NCBI RefSeq assembly: GCF_030718845.1
Contig: NZ_CP132191.1
Coordinates: 1 to 64,000 of the forward strand
From: Mycoplasma seminis
Lineage (GTDB): Bacteria > Bacillota_I > Bacilli_A > Mycoplasmatales > Metamycoplasmataceae
Direction of reading: 5' to 3'
DNA: 64,000 nt
This document shows, piece after piece, positions 46,735-62,023 of this stretch. Below the pieces are notes generated by a model. The model made no database searches. It was given only the letters and a program-made list of their open reading frames with translations, and was not told the DNA's origin. The position numbers were made by a program, and so were the translations under genes. Position 1 is the first letter of the stretch. Every line of letters begins with the position of its first letter.

Positions 46735-48660
46735 ATGAGTAAAACACAAGAATATAATGCAAGTAGCATACAACAATTAAAGGGACTTGAAGCAGTTAGA
46801 AAACGTCCAGGAATGTACATTGGTGGAACTGATGTACATGGATTACACCATTTAGTGTGAGAAATTGTGGATAACGCAATTGATGAAGCTTTAGCTGGAT
46901 ATGCAAATGATATTCAAGTTATTTTACATAATGATGACTCAGTTGAAGTTATTGATAATGGTCGTGGTATCCCAGTTGATAAAATGAAGGGTCAAAGCCG
47001 TACAGCAGTTGAATTAATCTTTACAGAACTTCATGCTGGTGGAAAATTTGATTCAGGTGCATATAAAACTTCTGGAGGGTTACACGGAGTTGGTTCTTCA
47101 GTAGTTAATGCTTTATCAACTAAATTAATTGCAACTGTATCCAGAGATAAAAAAGTGTATGAAACAATTTTTCAACAAGACACAATTTTAGAGCACACAC
47201 ATGAAATAGGGACAAGTAAAACAAATTGGACATCAATTCGTTTCTGACCTGATTACGCATTTTTCAAACGTGCAAAATTAAGTTTTGATCGTATTTCTGA
47301 ACGTTTAAAAGAAAGTTCATTTTTAATTTCAAATCTTAAAATTACATTAAAAGATGAAAAAAATGATAAAACAGAAGTATATGAACACACAAGGGGTCTT
47401 GAGTCATTCCTTAATTTTGTTAATGATTCAAAAATTAGCATTACTCCTCCGGTATCATTTAGTGATAGTAAAAAAGATATTGAAGTGGATTTTGCTTTCC
47501 AATGAACGGATTCATACAATGATATTATTTTAAGTTTTGTTAATAATGTTAAAACACGTGATGGTGGAACACATGAAATAGGACTTAAAAGTGCTTTTAC
47601 TAAAACTATGAATGAATTTGCAGTTCGTGAAGGAATTGTAAAAAATGGAAAACTTTTTGATGGAGATGATATCAGAGAAGGGCTAGCTTGCATAATTTCA
47701 CTTAAAATTCCAGAAAACTTACTGGAATTCGTAGGTCAAACTAAAGATAAATTAGGAACTCCAGAAGCTAAAAATGTAGTTGAAGAAGTGGTTTCAAAAT
47801 ATCTTGAAATTTGAATTAATGAAAATAAAACTTTAGCTAAAAATGTGTTAGATAAAGTTAAAAGAGCCTATGAATTAAGAATGGAAGAAAGAAAACTTAG
47901 AGAAGAAAGTCGAAAAAGCAAAAAACTAGTTTCTGAAAAACTAGTACTTAGTGATAAATTAACTCCTGCAACATCTAAGAATTCTAGCGAAAAAGAATTA
48001 TTCCTTGTCGAAGGGGATTCGGCCGGTGGAAGTGCAAAAAGTGGAAGAGATAGAAGATATCAAGCTATTTTACCTTTAAGAGGAAAAGTTATCAACTCAG
48101 AAAAGAAAAAGATTTCTGAAGTTTTAAAAAATGTTGAAATCAGTACCATTATTAATACCATTGGAGCTGGATTTGGAAATGATTTTGATATAACTAAAGC
48201 TAACTATAATAAAATTATTATTATGACGGACGCTGATACTGATGGTGCACATATTCAAGTTTTACTATTAACATTCTTTTACCGTTTTATGAAACAATTA
48301 ATTGAAAAAGGTAAAGTTTATATAGCTCTTCCTCCTTTATATAAGGTAAGTGGTAAAACATCTAAGAAGGTTCAATATGCCTGAGATGAAGATGATTTAA
48401 AAGATATTCTTGAAAGTATTAAAGAACCTTATGAATTACAAAGATATAAAGGATTAGGAGAAATGAATGCTGATCAATTATGAGAAACAACCATGGATCC
48501 TAAAACTAGAACATTAGTGCAAGCTACTATTGAAGACGCTTCATTAGCTGAAAGAAGAGTAAGCGTGCTAATGGGCGAAAATGCTGAATTTAGAAAGAAT
48601 TGAATAGATAATAATGTAGATTTTTCTAACGAAGATGATTTTTTCGAACAAGTTTCATAA
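46735..48660 (+). CDS. parE: DNA topoisomerase IV subunit B
   Basis: This 641-aa type II topoisomerase ATPase subunit has the GHKL ATPase signature [24 protein letters not shown] and [14 protein letters not shown]. The TOPRIM part shows [20 protein letters not shown] and [11 protein letters not shown]. The segment [12 protein letters not shown] and [17 protein letters not shown] favour ParE over GyrB. UGA codons are Trp. No parC neighbour is present; rpmB follows. Confidence 0.88.
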
Positions 48661-48755
48661 AAAATATTTTTTTGTTATAATAATTTTACTTTTATAATTT
48701 ATAATAATCTCGATAATCGATTTTAATTAGCTAACTAAAAAAGAAAGGATTATTT

Positions 48756-48947
48756 ATGTCAAGAAGAGATGTTCTAACAGGAAAAGGACCTCAATCAGGA
48801 AATAAACGTTCTCATGCTTTAAATGCAACAAAGAGAAAATTCTTACCTAACTTACAAAAAGTTAGAGTTGTGATTGATGGACAAAAAATGACTCTTAGAG
48901 TAAGTGCGAAAACACTAAAGACTTTAAAAAATAAAGGAATGTTATAG
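48756..48947 (+). CDS. rpmB: Ribosomal protein L28
   Basis: A 63-aa basic large-subunit protein, [29 protein letters not shown], with the typical GxxxxGNxxSHA motif. AAAGGA precedes the start. Its terminator hairpin has been duplicated by an IS inserted just downstream. Confidence 0.95.
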   Translation: MSRRDVLTGKGPQSGNKRSHALNATKRKFLPNLQKVRVVIDGQKMTLRVSAKTLKTLKNKGML

Positions 48948-48975
48948 TTAATATAACTTCAGTTCATGCAATAAT

Positions 48976-49003
48976 AAAAAAATACCAAAAAAGGTATTTT
49001 TTT
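48976..49003. terminator. rpmB terminator, left copy of an IS target duplication
   Basis: A7-TACC-A6-GGTA-T7 hairpin. The same sequence with one fewer loop A stands at 50261-50288 on the other side of the IS. Confidence 0.88.
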
Positions 49004-50260
49004 GCTCGATTGCAATATGCAGTGCAACACTTTTATTAGTTTATAATAAAAGTGGAGCACTTTTTTGCGCTCCACTGAAAACCCCTGAGAAAGGATTTCG
49101 CATACATTATACAAGAATTACAGCAAAAGTAAGATGTGTAATAGAAGCTTTGTTAAAAGAAAATTTTAGTATATCTGAAATTGCGAAAATTACTGGATTT
49201 TCAAAGAGCTCTATATCTAGAGAAATTACATACAATGCTGATTTATACGGGTATACGGCTGAATACGCACAATATAAACATGATATGAGAAATAAGTGAA
49301 AATATTATTTTAAGTTGCGCAATAAAATCGAAAAATATCCAAATTTTACAAATGTTTTTATAGATAAATTTAACAAACGTTCATTTGGAGTTAAACTGAC
49401 ACATACATATATTAAGTTTAATTATAATTTTGAATTTCCTTCATATAGAACTGTTTTTAATTGGATAAATTCAAACGCTTGAGAAATAACAAAAGAAGAT
49501 AGGTTGAGACGTCATTATAAAAAAGGAGGAAAAAGAACTAAGAGTGCAGTTGAAATCTCAGTTGGTGCAAGATGAGTTAGACCATTTTGAACTAGACCTC
49601 AGAAAATAAATGATAGGTCAGAATTCGGTCATTGAGAAGTTGATTTTATCGTTGGAAAATCCGGAAAGGAAAACTATAACTTGTTAACTTTTACAGAAAG
49701 AAAAACAAGATACGGAATAATTAAAAAGATAAAGGGTAAAAATCCATGAAATGTTGCAGAGGTTTTATGAAATTTAATTAGAGAAAAACAATTAAATGTT
49801 AAAAGCATAACAGCTGATAATGGATTTGAGTTCTCAAAACTTTTTTATCTAGGATATAGGCTTCAAATTATTATTTATCGTGCAGACCCATATGCTTCAT
49901 TTCAAAAAGGAGGAAACGAAAACTTTAATGGTTTAGTTAGAAGATTCTTTCCAAAAGGCACAAATTTTAATAATATTTCTGAAGAAGAAATATTGGCTGT
50001 ACAAAATGAAATAAATAATATGCCTAGGGAAATTTTCAATTGACAATCAGCTGATGAACTATTCTATGACTGAAATTATTATAAGGATAAATGGACACCA
50101 ATACCAGGTGATGAACGCTTTTTATCAGAAACAATTTAAAAAGAAAATCGAATACAGCAAAAAACAAATTTTTTAAAAATAAAAGTAAATTTTAGGGGTT
50201 TAAAAAATATCCGGAATTTTTCCAGATATTTTTTCTGTTGCAATGCACATTGCAATTAAG
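49004..50260 (+). mobile_element. IS30-type (IS1630-like) element in the rpmB terminator
   Basis: Imperfect inverted repeats ATTGCAATATGCAGTGCAAC (49009-49028) and, from the right, ATTGCAATGTGCATTGCAAC. The target is an inverted repeat (the rpmB terminator), duplicated as about 28 bp on both sides. This is the behaviour reported for IS1630. Confidence 0.88.
49102..50139 (+). CDS. IS30-type transposase
   Basis: The core is intact for about 345 codons: helix-turn-helix FSISEIAKITGFSKSSISRE, FGHWEVDFI (first Asp), TADNGFEF (second Asp) and GGNENFNGLVRRFFPKGT (Glu). No ATG is found at the expected N terminus. AGAAAGG lies before ATA 49102 (then CATTATACAAG), so the original ATG may have mutated, or ATA or the TTG at 49150 is used. 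This makes expression doubtful. It belongs to a different IS30 subgroup from the other two. Confidence 0.75.
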
Positions 50261-50288
50261 AAAAAAAATACCAAAAAGGTATTTTTTT
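50261..50288. terminator. Right copy of the duplicated rpmB terminator
   Basis: A8-TACC-A5-GGTA-T7. It now terminates transcripts from the IS before the rRNA promoter. Confidence 0.8.
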
Positions 50289-50291
50289 ATT

Positions 50292-50318
50292 TTGTGTTTT
50301 TAAAATCTGTTATATAAT
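50292..50318 (+). promoter_or_regulatory. rRNA operon promoter
   Basis: TTGTGT (50292-50297), a 15-bp spacer, TATAAT (50313-50318), about 70 bp before the 16S 5' end. Confidence 0.65.
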
Positions 50319-50389
50319 AATCATGCTTGTTAAGTAAAACAAACAAAAGTTCTTTGAAAACTAGATATATACAATGTACATGACAGTCA

Positions 50390-51896
<1,507 letters not shown>

Positions 51897-52154
51897 ACGG
51901 AGTACACATAAACAATATTTTTATTGTTACTTAATTACCTTATTTTATAAATTATTTCGTCATGGGATATATCTAGTTTTGAGAGGATTTTCTCTCTATG
52001 TTCTTTGAAAACTGAATAGTAAAGATATTAATATAACAACGACATCAAAAAATAAATTAGTCAATTTGTTTTGTGATACCGAGAAATTATTAGAAATAAT
52101 AATTCGTTAAAATGTCTTTGAATACATCAACAACAATAGGAAAATATTGTTACA

Positions 52155-55041
<2,887 letters not shown>

Positions 55042-55106
55042 AATGTATTCAGACATTTTAATGAATTATTAATTACTATTCAGTTTCCAAAGAACATAAA
55101 AATTTT

Positions 55107-55134
55107 TTGGACTATTTAAAACTTTTAGTATAAT
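55107..55134 (+). promoter_or_regulatory. Promoter of the tRNA cluster
   Basis: TTGGAC (55107-55112), 16-bp spacer, TATAAT (55129-55134), 15 bp before the first tRNA. Confidence 0.75.
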
Positions 55135-55149
55135 ATAAATGCAGTTCTT

Positions 55150-55226
55150 GGAGAAGTAGCTCAGTTTGGTAGAGCACTACATTTGGGCTGTAGTGGTCGC
55201 AGGTTCAAATCCTGTCTTCTTCACCA
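55150..55226 (+). tRNA. tRNA-Pro (UGG)
   Basis: Cloverleaf with acceptor GGAGAAG/CTTCTTC, anticodon arm CTACA-TTTGGGC-TGTAG and encoded CCA. Confidence 0.95.
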
Positions 55227-55231
55227 TTTAT

Positions 55232-55308
55232 GGGGGGTTAGCTCATTTGGCTAGAGCGCCTGCCTTGCACGCAGGAGGTGGTGGGTTCGAATCCCATACT
55301 CTCCACCA
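55232..55308 (+). tRNA. tRNA-Ala (UGC)
   Basis: Acceptor GGGGGGT/ACTCTCC, anticodon arm CCTGC-CTTGCAC-GCAGG, encoded CCA. Confidence 0.95.
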
Positions 55309-55313
55309 TTTAT

Positions 55314-55390
55314 GGCACTGTAGCTCAGTTGGTTAGAGCATCCGGTTCATACCCGGAAGGTCATGAGTTCGAATCTCATCGGTGCTACCA
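55314..55390 (+). tRNA. tRNA-Met (CAU), elongator
   Basis: Acceptor GGCACTG/CGGTGCT, anticodon loop TTCATAC as in Bacillus elongator tRNA-Met, encoded CCA. Confidence 0.88.
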
Positions 55391-55422
55391 TTTTTATATA
55401 CTATTTACTTAGGCAAACAACC

Positions 55423-55498
55423 GGACCTATAGCTCAATGGTTAGAGCAACCGGCTCATAACCGGTCGGTTACAGGTTCGAGTCCTGTTGGGTCCACCA
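55423..55498 (+). tRNA. tRNA-Ile (CAU, presumably lysidine-modified)
   Basis: Acceptor GGACCTA/TGGGTCC, anticodon arm ACCGG-CTCATAA-CCGGT. It resembles Bacillus tRNA-Ile2 (GGACCT start, GGTCCACCA end) rather than either Met tRNA. A lysidine synthetase would be needed; its gene is not in this window. Confidence 0.82.
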
Positions 55499-55500
55499 AT

Positions 55501-55593
55501 GGGTGATTACCCAAGTCTGGCTGAAGGGACTAGTCTTGAAAACTAGCAGGGGCTTCACGGCCCGCGGGGGTTCGAATCCCTCATCACCCGCCA
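55501..55593 (+). tRNA. tRNA-Ser (UGA)
   Basis: Long variable arm, acceptor GGGTGAT/ATCACCC, anticodon loop CTTGAAA, encoded GCCA. Confidence 0.95.
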
Positions 55594-55621
55594 CGAAACA
55601 AGTAGTATATATTTTATATAT

Positions 55622-55696
<75 letters not shown>

Positions 55697-55697
55697 T

Positions 55698-55774
55698 GGT
55701 CCAGTGGTAAAGTGGTTTAATACGCCTCCCTGTCACGGAGGAGAACGCGGGTTCGATCCCCGTCTGGACCGCCA
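55698..55774 (+). tRNA. tRNA-Asp (GUC)
   Basis: Acceptor GGTCCAG/CTGGACC, anticodon loop CTGTCAC, encoded GCCA. Confidence 0.95.
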
Positions 55775-55775
55775 T

Positions 55776-55851
55776 GGCCTTGTAGCTCAGTTGGTAGAGC
55801 AACAGATTGAAGCTCTGTGTGTCGCTGGTTCGATTCCTGCCGAGGCCACCA
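55776..55851 (+). tRNA. tRNA-Phe (GAA)
   Basis: Acceptor GGCCTTG/CGAGGCC, anticodon loop TTGAAGC, encoded CCA. Confidence 0.95.
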
Positions 55852-55854
55852 TGT

Positions 55855-55908
55855 AAATTCCTCTATTGTATTAGCAAGTTTTGTTAATAAAATAGAGGAA
55901 TTTTCTTT
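55855..55908 (+). terminator. tRNA cluster terminator
   Basis: Arms AAATTCCTCTATT and AATAGAGGAATTT with a 23-nt loop and a T-rich tail. Confidence 0.75.
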
Positions 55909-55938
55909 TATTTCTTTTTTAAAATTGAAAGGACAGTT

Positions 55939-58608
55939 ATGGATTACAAGAAAACGTTGAATATGCCTAATACATCATTTGATATGCGTGCAAATTTAAC
56001 AACCAAAGAAAAAACATTTAGAGATAATTGAATTCAAAATAATGTTTATAAAAGAGTTTTAGAATTACACAAAAATGATCCTCACTTTATTTTGCATGAT
56101 GGTCCACCATATGCGAATGGTGATATCCACGTAGGACATGCTTTAAATAAGATTTTAAAAGATTTTATTGTTAGATATAAAACATTAAGTAATTATTATT
56201 CACCATATGTTCCTGGTTGAGATACACACGGTCTTCCAATTGAACATAAAATGCTTCAAGAAATGAAAATTTCAAAAGAAGAACTTGATCCAATTACTTT
56301 AAGAAAAAAAGCTCATAAATATGCTTTAGAACAAGTTGAAAGACAAAGAGAACAATTTAAACAACTTCAAATGTTTTCTGATTTTGAAAAAATCTATGTT
56401 ACTTTAGCACCTGAATATGAAGCTAAACAATTAGAAGTCTTTGCTAAAATGATGCTTGATGGATTAGTTTATAAAGGTTTAAAACCAATTTACTGGTCAC
56501 CATCTTCACAAAGTGCACTAGCTGAAGCTGAAGTTGAATATCAAGATGTTAAAAGCCCATCTATTTATGTTAAATTCCCTATTGAAAAATCTGATTTAAA
56601 CGTAATTAAACCTGGGGATAATTTAATAGTTTGAACTACAACACCTTGAACATTAATCGCTAACGCAGGGGCTGCTTTAGGAGCGGATATTGCATATGTA
56701 ATTTTCCAAGCTAATGGTGAAAGATACATTATGGCTGAAGATTTATACCAAGATTTTGCTGCAAAAGTAAATTGAGAAGTTGAAGTTCTTGATAAGTTTA
56801 AAGGTGGAATTATTGAAAACCATCAAATAACTTATTTAACACCTATTTTACAACATGTTGCACCTGTAGTAATCGGACACCATGTTACTAATGATGCTGG
56901 AACTGGTATTGTACATATAGCACCAATGTTTGGTGAAGATGACTTCATGATTGGTAAAAAATACAACTTAGAAAACATTATGCACATTTCCGATACAGGT
57001 ATGGTTGAAAATACTAACACAAAATTTGATGGAATGTTTTACGCTGATGCAAACAAAGAAATCTCAATGTTCCTTGGCGATAAAGTGCTTCATTTTCAAT
57101 GAGTAAAACACTCATACCCACATGATTGAAGAACACATCAACCAATTATTTTCAGAGGTACACCACAATGATTTGTTTCAATTGATAAAATCAGAGATCA
57201 AATCTTAAATCAAATTGATACTAATGTAAAAACTTACCCAGATTGAGCTAAGAAAAGATTGTTCCAAATGATAGAAAATAGACATGATTGAACTATTTCA
57301 CGTCAAAGAACTTGAGGTCTTCCTTTAATTATTTTCTATGATGCAAACGGTGAAGCTATTGTTGACAAAGAACAATTTGATCACATTATTAATCTTGTAA
57401 GACAACATGGTAGTGATATTTGATGAGAATGAGATACAGAAGCCTTATTACTTCCTAAATATCAAAATCAAGGATTTACTCGTGAAATGGATATTATGGA
57501 TGTTTGATTTGATTCTGGAGTTTCTTCAATAGCAGTTGATATTGCCCCAGGAGTTACTTCTCCATATGATTTATACTTAGAAGGTATTGATCAATACAGA
57601 GGATGATTTAACTCTTCAATTATTAACTCTGTAGCATTTAAAGGTGTTACACCATATCGTAATTTAATTTCACACGGATTTGCACTTGATGGTAAAGGTG
57701 AAAAGATGTCTAAATCTAAAGGGAATGTAATTTATCCTGTAGAAGTCGTTTCAAAACGTGGAGCAGATATCTTACGTCTTTGAGTTGCTAATAGTGAATA
57801 CACTAATGATGTTAATATTTCAAACGAAATATTAGACCAAAACACTGAAATATATCGTAAAATCAGAAACACAATTAGATTTATTTTAGGTAACTTAGAT
57901 AAATATCATTATGATGCTACAACAAAACGTGAAGGAATACATTTATACATTAAAGAACAACTTAATGCTTTAAAAGTAGAAGTATTCAAAGCATATGATG
58001 AATATAAATTTATTAATGTAATTAAACTTATTAATAATTACATTGTTGAACTTTCCTCATTCTATCTTTCAGTAACAAAAGATATCTTATACATTAGAGA
58101 ATTTAATGATCCTGAAAGATTAATGGTTCTTGCTAACTTATATGAAATTTTAGATTTCTTACTTCTTGCACTTGCTCCTATTTTACCTACAACAGTAGAA
58201 GAAGCATACATGCACTTTAATAAAGATAATAAACATGATTCAATTATGTTTGAATCATATGAAAAAAACATTACTGTAAATAATGATGTATTAAGTCAAT
58301 TTAAAGAATTCTTTGATTTAAGAAGTCAAGTAAATATTTTAATTGATGAAGCTACAAAATCAGGAAAAATTAAGAGATCAAATGAAGCACACTTAATTCT
58401 TCCAGAAGTTTCAGATTTTATTAAATCACTTGATTTAAAAACTCTTTTAATGGTTGGAAAAATATCTTACGGTGACAGCATACAAATAGAAACATTTGAA
58501 TCTGTTAAATGTCAAAGATGTTGAAACCACTATTCAACTGAAGAAATAAAAGAAGATCTTTGTCCTTTATGTTACTTAATAATTAGTAAAATGGAGCTTA
58601 ATGACTAA
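55939..58608 (+). CDS. ileS: Isoleucyl-tRNA synthetase
   Basis: This 889-aa class I synthetase has its HIGH motif as HVGHALNK ([12 protein letters not shown]) and its KMSKS motif in [17 protein letters not shown]1 editing domain lies between. The C terminus has a zinc-finger-like CQRCWN...CPLCY pair. AAAGGAC precedes the start. It is followed by lspA with an 8-bp overlap. Numerous UGA codons are Trp. Confidence 0.96.
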
Positions 58609-59242
58609 AATAAAAACGGCATTTAGTTCTTATTCTAAATACCTAAAAGCAAATTGAAAAAAAGTGCTAGCAGCTTATTTAATGCTACTGACAACCTTTA
58701 TTATTTTCTTTGCAATTGATCAAATAACTAAAACCTTATTATTCCACCACATAGACGTAAACGCTATGATAAAGGCAGGCAAAAGCACTGGTGTAATTGA
58801 TGGACATCAAATTGGGCCTGAAACAATTTATCCAAACCAAAGCGAATGAATCAATTATGGTTTATTTGGGCTTAGAAGCATATGACATAAGGGTGTAACA
58901 TTTATGTCAACAGGTAATATTGCTTTCATTCAAGCTATTAGTTTTATAATTTCGATTATAATCTTATTAGTTCCTTTATATCCTGGTAAACATATGCTTT
59001 TATATGCAGCATTATTTGGAATCTTACTTGCTGGTGATATTGGAAATGCGACTGATAGAATTGCTTTTCATGGCTATGTCAAAGACATATTCTACGTTCC
59101 ATGATTTGATAAAGGTACATTCAATTTTGCTGATTGCTCTGTATTTGTTAGTGTAATTGCAATAATGATTGTAATTATTACAAATTTAATTATTGAGTAT
59201 ATTAAAGAAAAGAAAGAAAAAACACAAAAACCTATGTCATAG
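58601..59242 (+). CDS. lspA: Lipoprotein signal peptidase (signal peptidase II)
   Basis: This 213-aa four-span membrane aspartyl protease cleaves prolipoproteins such as those encoded at 4305 and 19136. Catalytic Asp residues are in GNATDRIAFHGYVKD and FNFADCSV. The ileS-lspA neighbourhood is common in bacteria. ATGACTAA overlap with ileS suggests coupling. UGA codons are Trp. Confidence 0.93.
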
Positions 59243-59264
59243 TTATAAAACTATGACTTTTTTT
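59236..59264 (+). terminator. ileS-lspA terminator
   Basis: GTCATAGTT-ATAA-AACTATGAC followed by T7; the stem includes the lspA stop. Confidence 0.88.
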
Positions 59265-59290
59265 GTGAAAAATAATGTAAAATTATCCAA

Positions 59291-61018
59291 ATGAATAAAT
59301 TAAGAGATGATAAGAAGCATAAATTAAAATTCCCTACTTCTAATGAAAAAATGAAAAAGAAAATATGGAATGAAATGCTTTACAGAAAAAACAATGCATA
59401 TTACTGTGATATTAACCAACCAAGTGGTGAATTATCTATCAATAAGGAGAAAGTAAATTCAGAAGAAGAATACCTTAAATATAAAATGGGTAAATATCTT
59501 CTAAACAATACAAAAAATACTAAAAAGCTTTCATTTAAGGAATTAGTAGCAAGATATTGATATAAAGTCTTTCTTTTATTCTGAGCAGCTTTTGTGTTTA
59601 ATTTTGGAATCCATATTTTCCTTGCTAAATCAGATACAATTCCTTCAGGGATTACAGGAATTCCAACCATTTTACAATATTTATTTCCATTTTTAACTTC
59701 ATACTTTGCTTTGATTTATTTCGCTTGCAACCTTCCGTTATTTATTATTTTTTGGAAGAAAGTTAAACGAAGTTTCTTAGTATTAACATTAGTATTCATG
59801 TTATTTTTACAAGTGACTAACTTTATTTTTACCCAACACGACGTACATGTATTCTTGTTTGAGAAAATTAGCTTTATTCACAATGATACTAATGATTTTA
59901 CCTTAGTGTTTAGACAAAAAGTTGATGGTGATACAGTTGGAAAAGGAATTTTCTATGTAATTGATAATCATGAAATTTCAAGCTTAAATCAAGCTGGATA
60001 TAAATACCAAATCGCACCATTACAAGACGTGTTTAAATACTTAGAAACAGGTAAATATTCAGTTACTACAGTAGCTGGAACTAATGTACCTATTATTTCT
60101 CAAGAGTTCTTATCTACGGTTAATCCTGAAGATGTAACTAAATTACTTAAGAATCCAAACGAGTATGGAAATTATTTATTAGTGCATGATTTCAAAACAG
60201 ATGCATTAGAATTGCTCCCAGTAAGTAAGGTAAAAACTATTTTTGATGGAAATTTAGCAGTTGCTCCATTTCAATCAGTTGTTGATTTCTTGAAGAATAA
60301 TCAACCTTATGAAATAAAAAGTATTCCTGGCTTATATGAATTAGTTCAAGGCCAAGGTGTTTCTTTATTACCACAAAGTGCCTTAAGTGCATTAACATTA
60401 GAACAAGCTAACCAATTAATTTGATATGCAAACGGACAAACATGACCTATTTTATTATACGGATGCATGGGAGCTGCCTTTATTGGTGTTGGAATTGCGC
60501 TTTCTTGAAAAGCTGGTGGTTCAACAGGTGGAACAGATATTATTGCATATTTCTTCTCAACAAAATATAAGAAAAGTGTTGGAGGAATTCTTGCTAGTGT
60601 TGCCTTCTGTACAGCTTGCTTATTCTTAATTGTTTATGGTGTTATTAAACCAAATATTAATGGTGAAGTTTTCGGAATGAGAGAACTTTCAACATTTGCT
60701 TACTTAATTGTAACTAATATTGTGGTAAGCATTCTTTATCCAAAATATAAGAAGGTTAAATTAACAATTATTTCTAATGAACCTGAAAAAGTACTTGCAT
60801 ACTTTAAATTAATTAATTACTGACACTCTTATAGAATTGTTAGATTTAAATCTGGATATACCGGAAAATACTCATTTAAAATTGAAACAGTTGCTTTATT
60901 ATTAGAAACCAAAAACATTGTGAGTGATTTAAAATTAGTTGATCCAAATATTTGAATCTCAACAATGTCTGTTAGTGATGTTAAAGGTTCATTCAATACT
61001 CAATATGTGGAACAATAG
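59291..61018 (+). CDS. YitT-family membrane protein with a large inserted domain
   Basis: This 575-aa protein has an N-terminal charged region of about 95 residues. The first YitT membrane segments follow (NFGIHIFLAKSDTIPSGITG). Then come about 200 mainly hydrophilic residues (about 195-375) not expected in YitT. The second YitT half follows with the diagnostic WKAGGSTGGTDIIAYF, and a C-terminal DUF2179-like domain (KLTIISNEPEKVLAYF, ETKNIVSDLK). Usual YitT proteins are about 280 aa. Function of the family is unknown. UGA codons are Trp. Confidence 0.8.
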
Positions 61019-61037
61019 TAATATTGTTCTTTTTTTG
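61010..61037 (+). terminator. Terminator overlapping the YitT-type gene end
   Basis: GAACAATA-GTAA-TATTGTTC followed by T7. Confidence 0.85.
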
Positions 61038-61080
61038 TTCACTTTTGAAAAAATCAATATATTAATCGAAAGGAGGTAAT

Positions 61081-61323
61081 ATGAAGCTGGAACAATTGCA
61101 AAAAGTGCAAACTAAAGATTTGAAAAACGTTACACCAGGAATTGGAATTATGGCTGCTTTAACTGGAATTGGTGCTGTAATTAGTGTAATAGCACAATTT
61201 GTAAGTTTGTATAAATCTTTTAGTTCTAGCACAGGGTCATATAAAACAAAAGAAGCTGAATATAAATGAGAAAACAAACCTGAAAATAAACCAAATATAC
61301 TTGAAAATTACATATTATTTTAA
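61081..61323 (+). CDS. Small single-span membrane protein, 80 aa, unknown
   Basis: It has one Gly/Ile-rich hydrophobic segment (PGIGIMAALTGIGAVISVIA, residues about 19-38) between a Lys-containing N terminus and a charged C-terminal tail. AAAGGAGG is placed well before ATG 61081. UGA at 61267 is Trp. It is flanked by terminators and may be a stand-alone small membrane protein. No family recognised. Confidence 0.65.
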
Positions 61324-61344
61324 CTTTTTATTTTCAAATATGAT

Positions 61345-61440
61345 TGTATAATATGCATGTTACTTCAAGTAACCGTTCTAAAAAGGTTATTAAGAGCTTT
61401 AAGCCACCTTAAAGGCGAGCCACTATTTTGGAGGTATTGC
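61345..61440 (+). promoter_or_regulatory. rplU leader, possibly an L21-type autoregulatory leader
   Basis: About 95 bp with a probable -10 TATAAT near 61346 and self-complementary stretches (AGAGCTTT, AAGCCACCTTAAAGG). Firmicute rplU operons often carry an L21 leader RNA here. The match is by position and general look only. GGAGG at 61430-61434 sets the rplU start. Confidence 0.4.
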
Positions 61441-61740
61441 ATGTTAGCAATTATCGAAACAGGTGGGAAACAACTTTTAGTTAAAGAAGGTCAAACAATC
61501 TTCATCGAAAAAATCGAAGGTGAAGAAAACTCAGAAGTAAAATTTGATAAAGTTTTACTTGTTGATGACAAAATTGGAAGACCATACTTAGAAAATGCTT
61601 TTGTATTAGGAACAATCGAAAAACAAGGTAAAGCAAAGAAAATCGTCGTATATCGTCACAATGCGAAATCTACACACAAGAGAAAACTTGGACACCGTCA
61701 ACCATATACACGTGTTAAAATCACAAAGATTGCAGGTTAA
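61441..61740 (+). CDS. rplU: Ribosomal protein L21
   Basis: A 99-aa large-subunit protein, MLAIIETGGKQLLVKEGQTIF, with the C-terminal signature KRKLGHRQPYTRVKITKI. GGAGG precedes the start. It is 7 bp before rpmA. Confidence 0.97.
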   Translation: MLAIIETGGKQLLVKEGQTIFIEKIEGEENSEVKFDKVLLVDDKIGRPYLENAFVLGTIEKQGKAKKIVVYRHNAKSTHKRKLGHRQPYTRVKITKIAG

Positions 61741-61747
61741 TTAGACT

Positions 61748-62008
61748 ATGGCTCACACGAAGGCTGGTGGATCTACCCGTAACGGTCGTGATTCACACTC
61801 AAAACGTTTAGGTGCTAAATTAGGTGACGGACAATTCGCAACAGCAGGATCAATCATTTATCGTCAAAGAGGAACAAAAATCTTCCCAGGTGAAAATGTT
61901 GGTCGTGGTGGTGATGATACATTATTTGCTAAAATCGATGGTTATGTAAAATACGAAAGCAGAAGAAACAGAAAGTATGTTTCAGTTTACCCTGAAAGAC
62001 AAAATTAA
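61748..62008 (+). CDS. rpmA: Ribosomal protein L27
   Basis: An 86-aa protein reaching the peptidyl-transferase centre, with the signature [21 protein letters not shown]. It begins directly [16 protein letters not shown], without the short N-terminal extension that Firmicute L27 proteins carry for cleavage by Prp. Consistently, no prp gene stands between rplU and rpmA. Confidence 0.97.
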   Translation: MAHTKAGGSTRNGRDSHSKRLGAKLGDGQFATAGSIIYRQRGTKIFPGENVGRGGDDTLFAKIDGYVKYESRRNRKYVSVYPERQN

Positions 62009-62023
62009 TATTTAATATATAGT

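Noticed and set aside
46735-48660. Annotation as gyrB
   Set aside because: [21 protein letters not shown] and [15 protein letters not shown] fit ParE better. No recF or gyrA neighbour.
55855-55938. T-box riboswitch before ileS
   Set aside because: The hairpin is a simple terminator of the tRNA cluster. No T-box sequence or specifier loop is visible.
61357-61440. Upstream extension of rplU from ATG 61357
   Set aside because: It would add 28 unconserved residues through the leader. GGAGG directly before ATG 61441 and the normal L21 length favour the later start.
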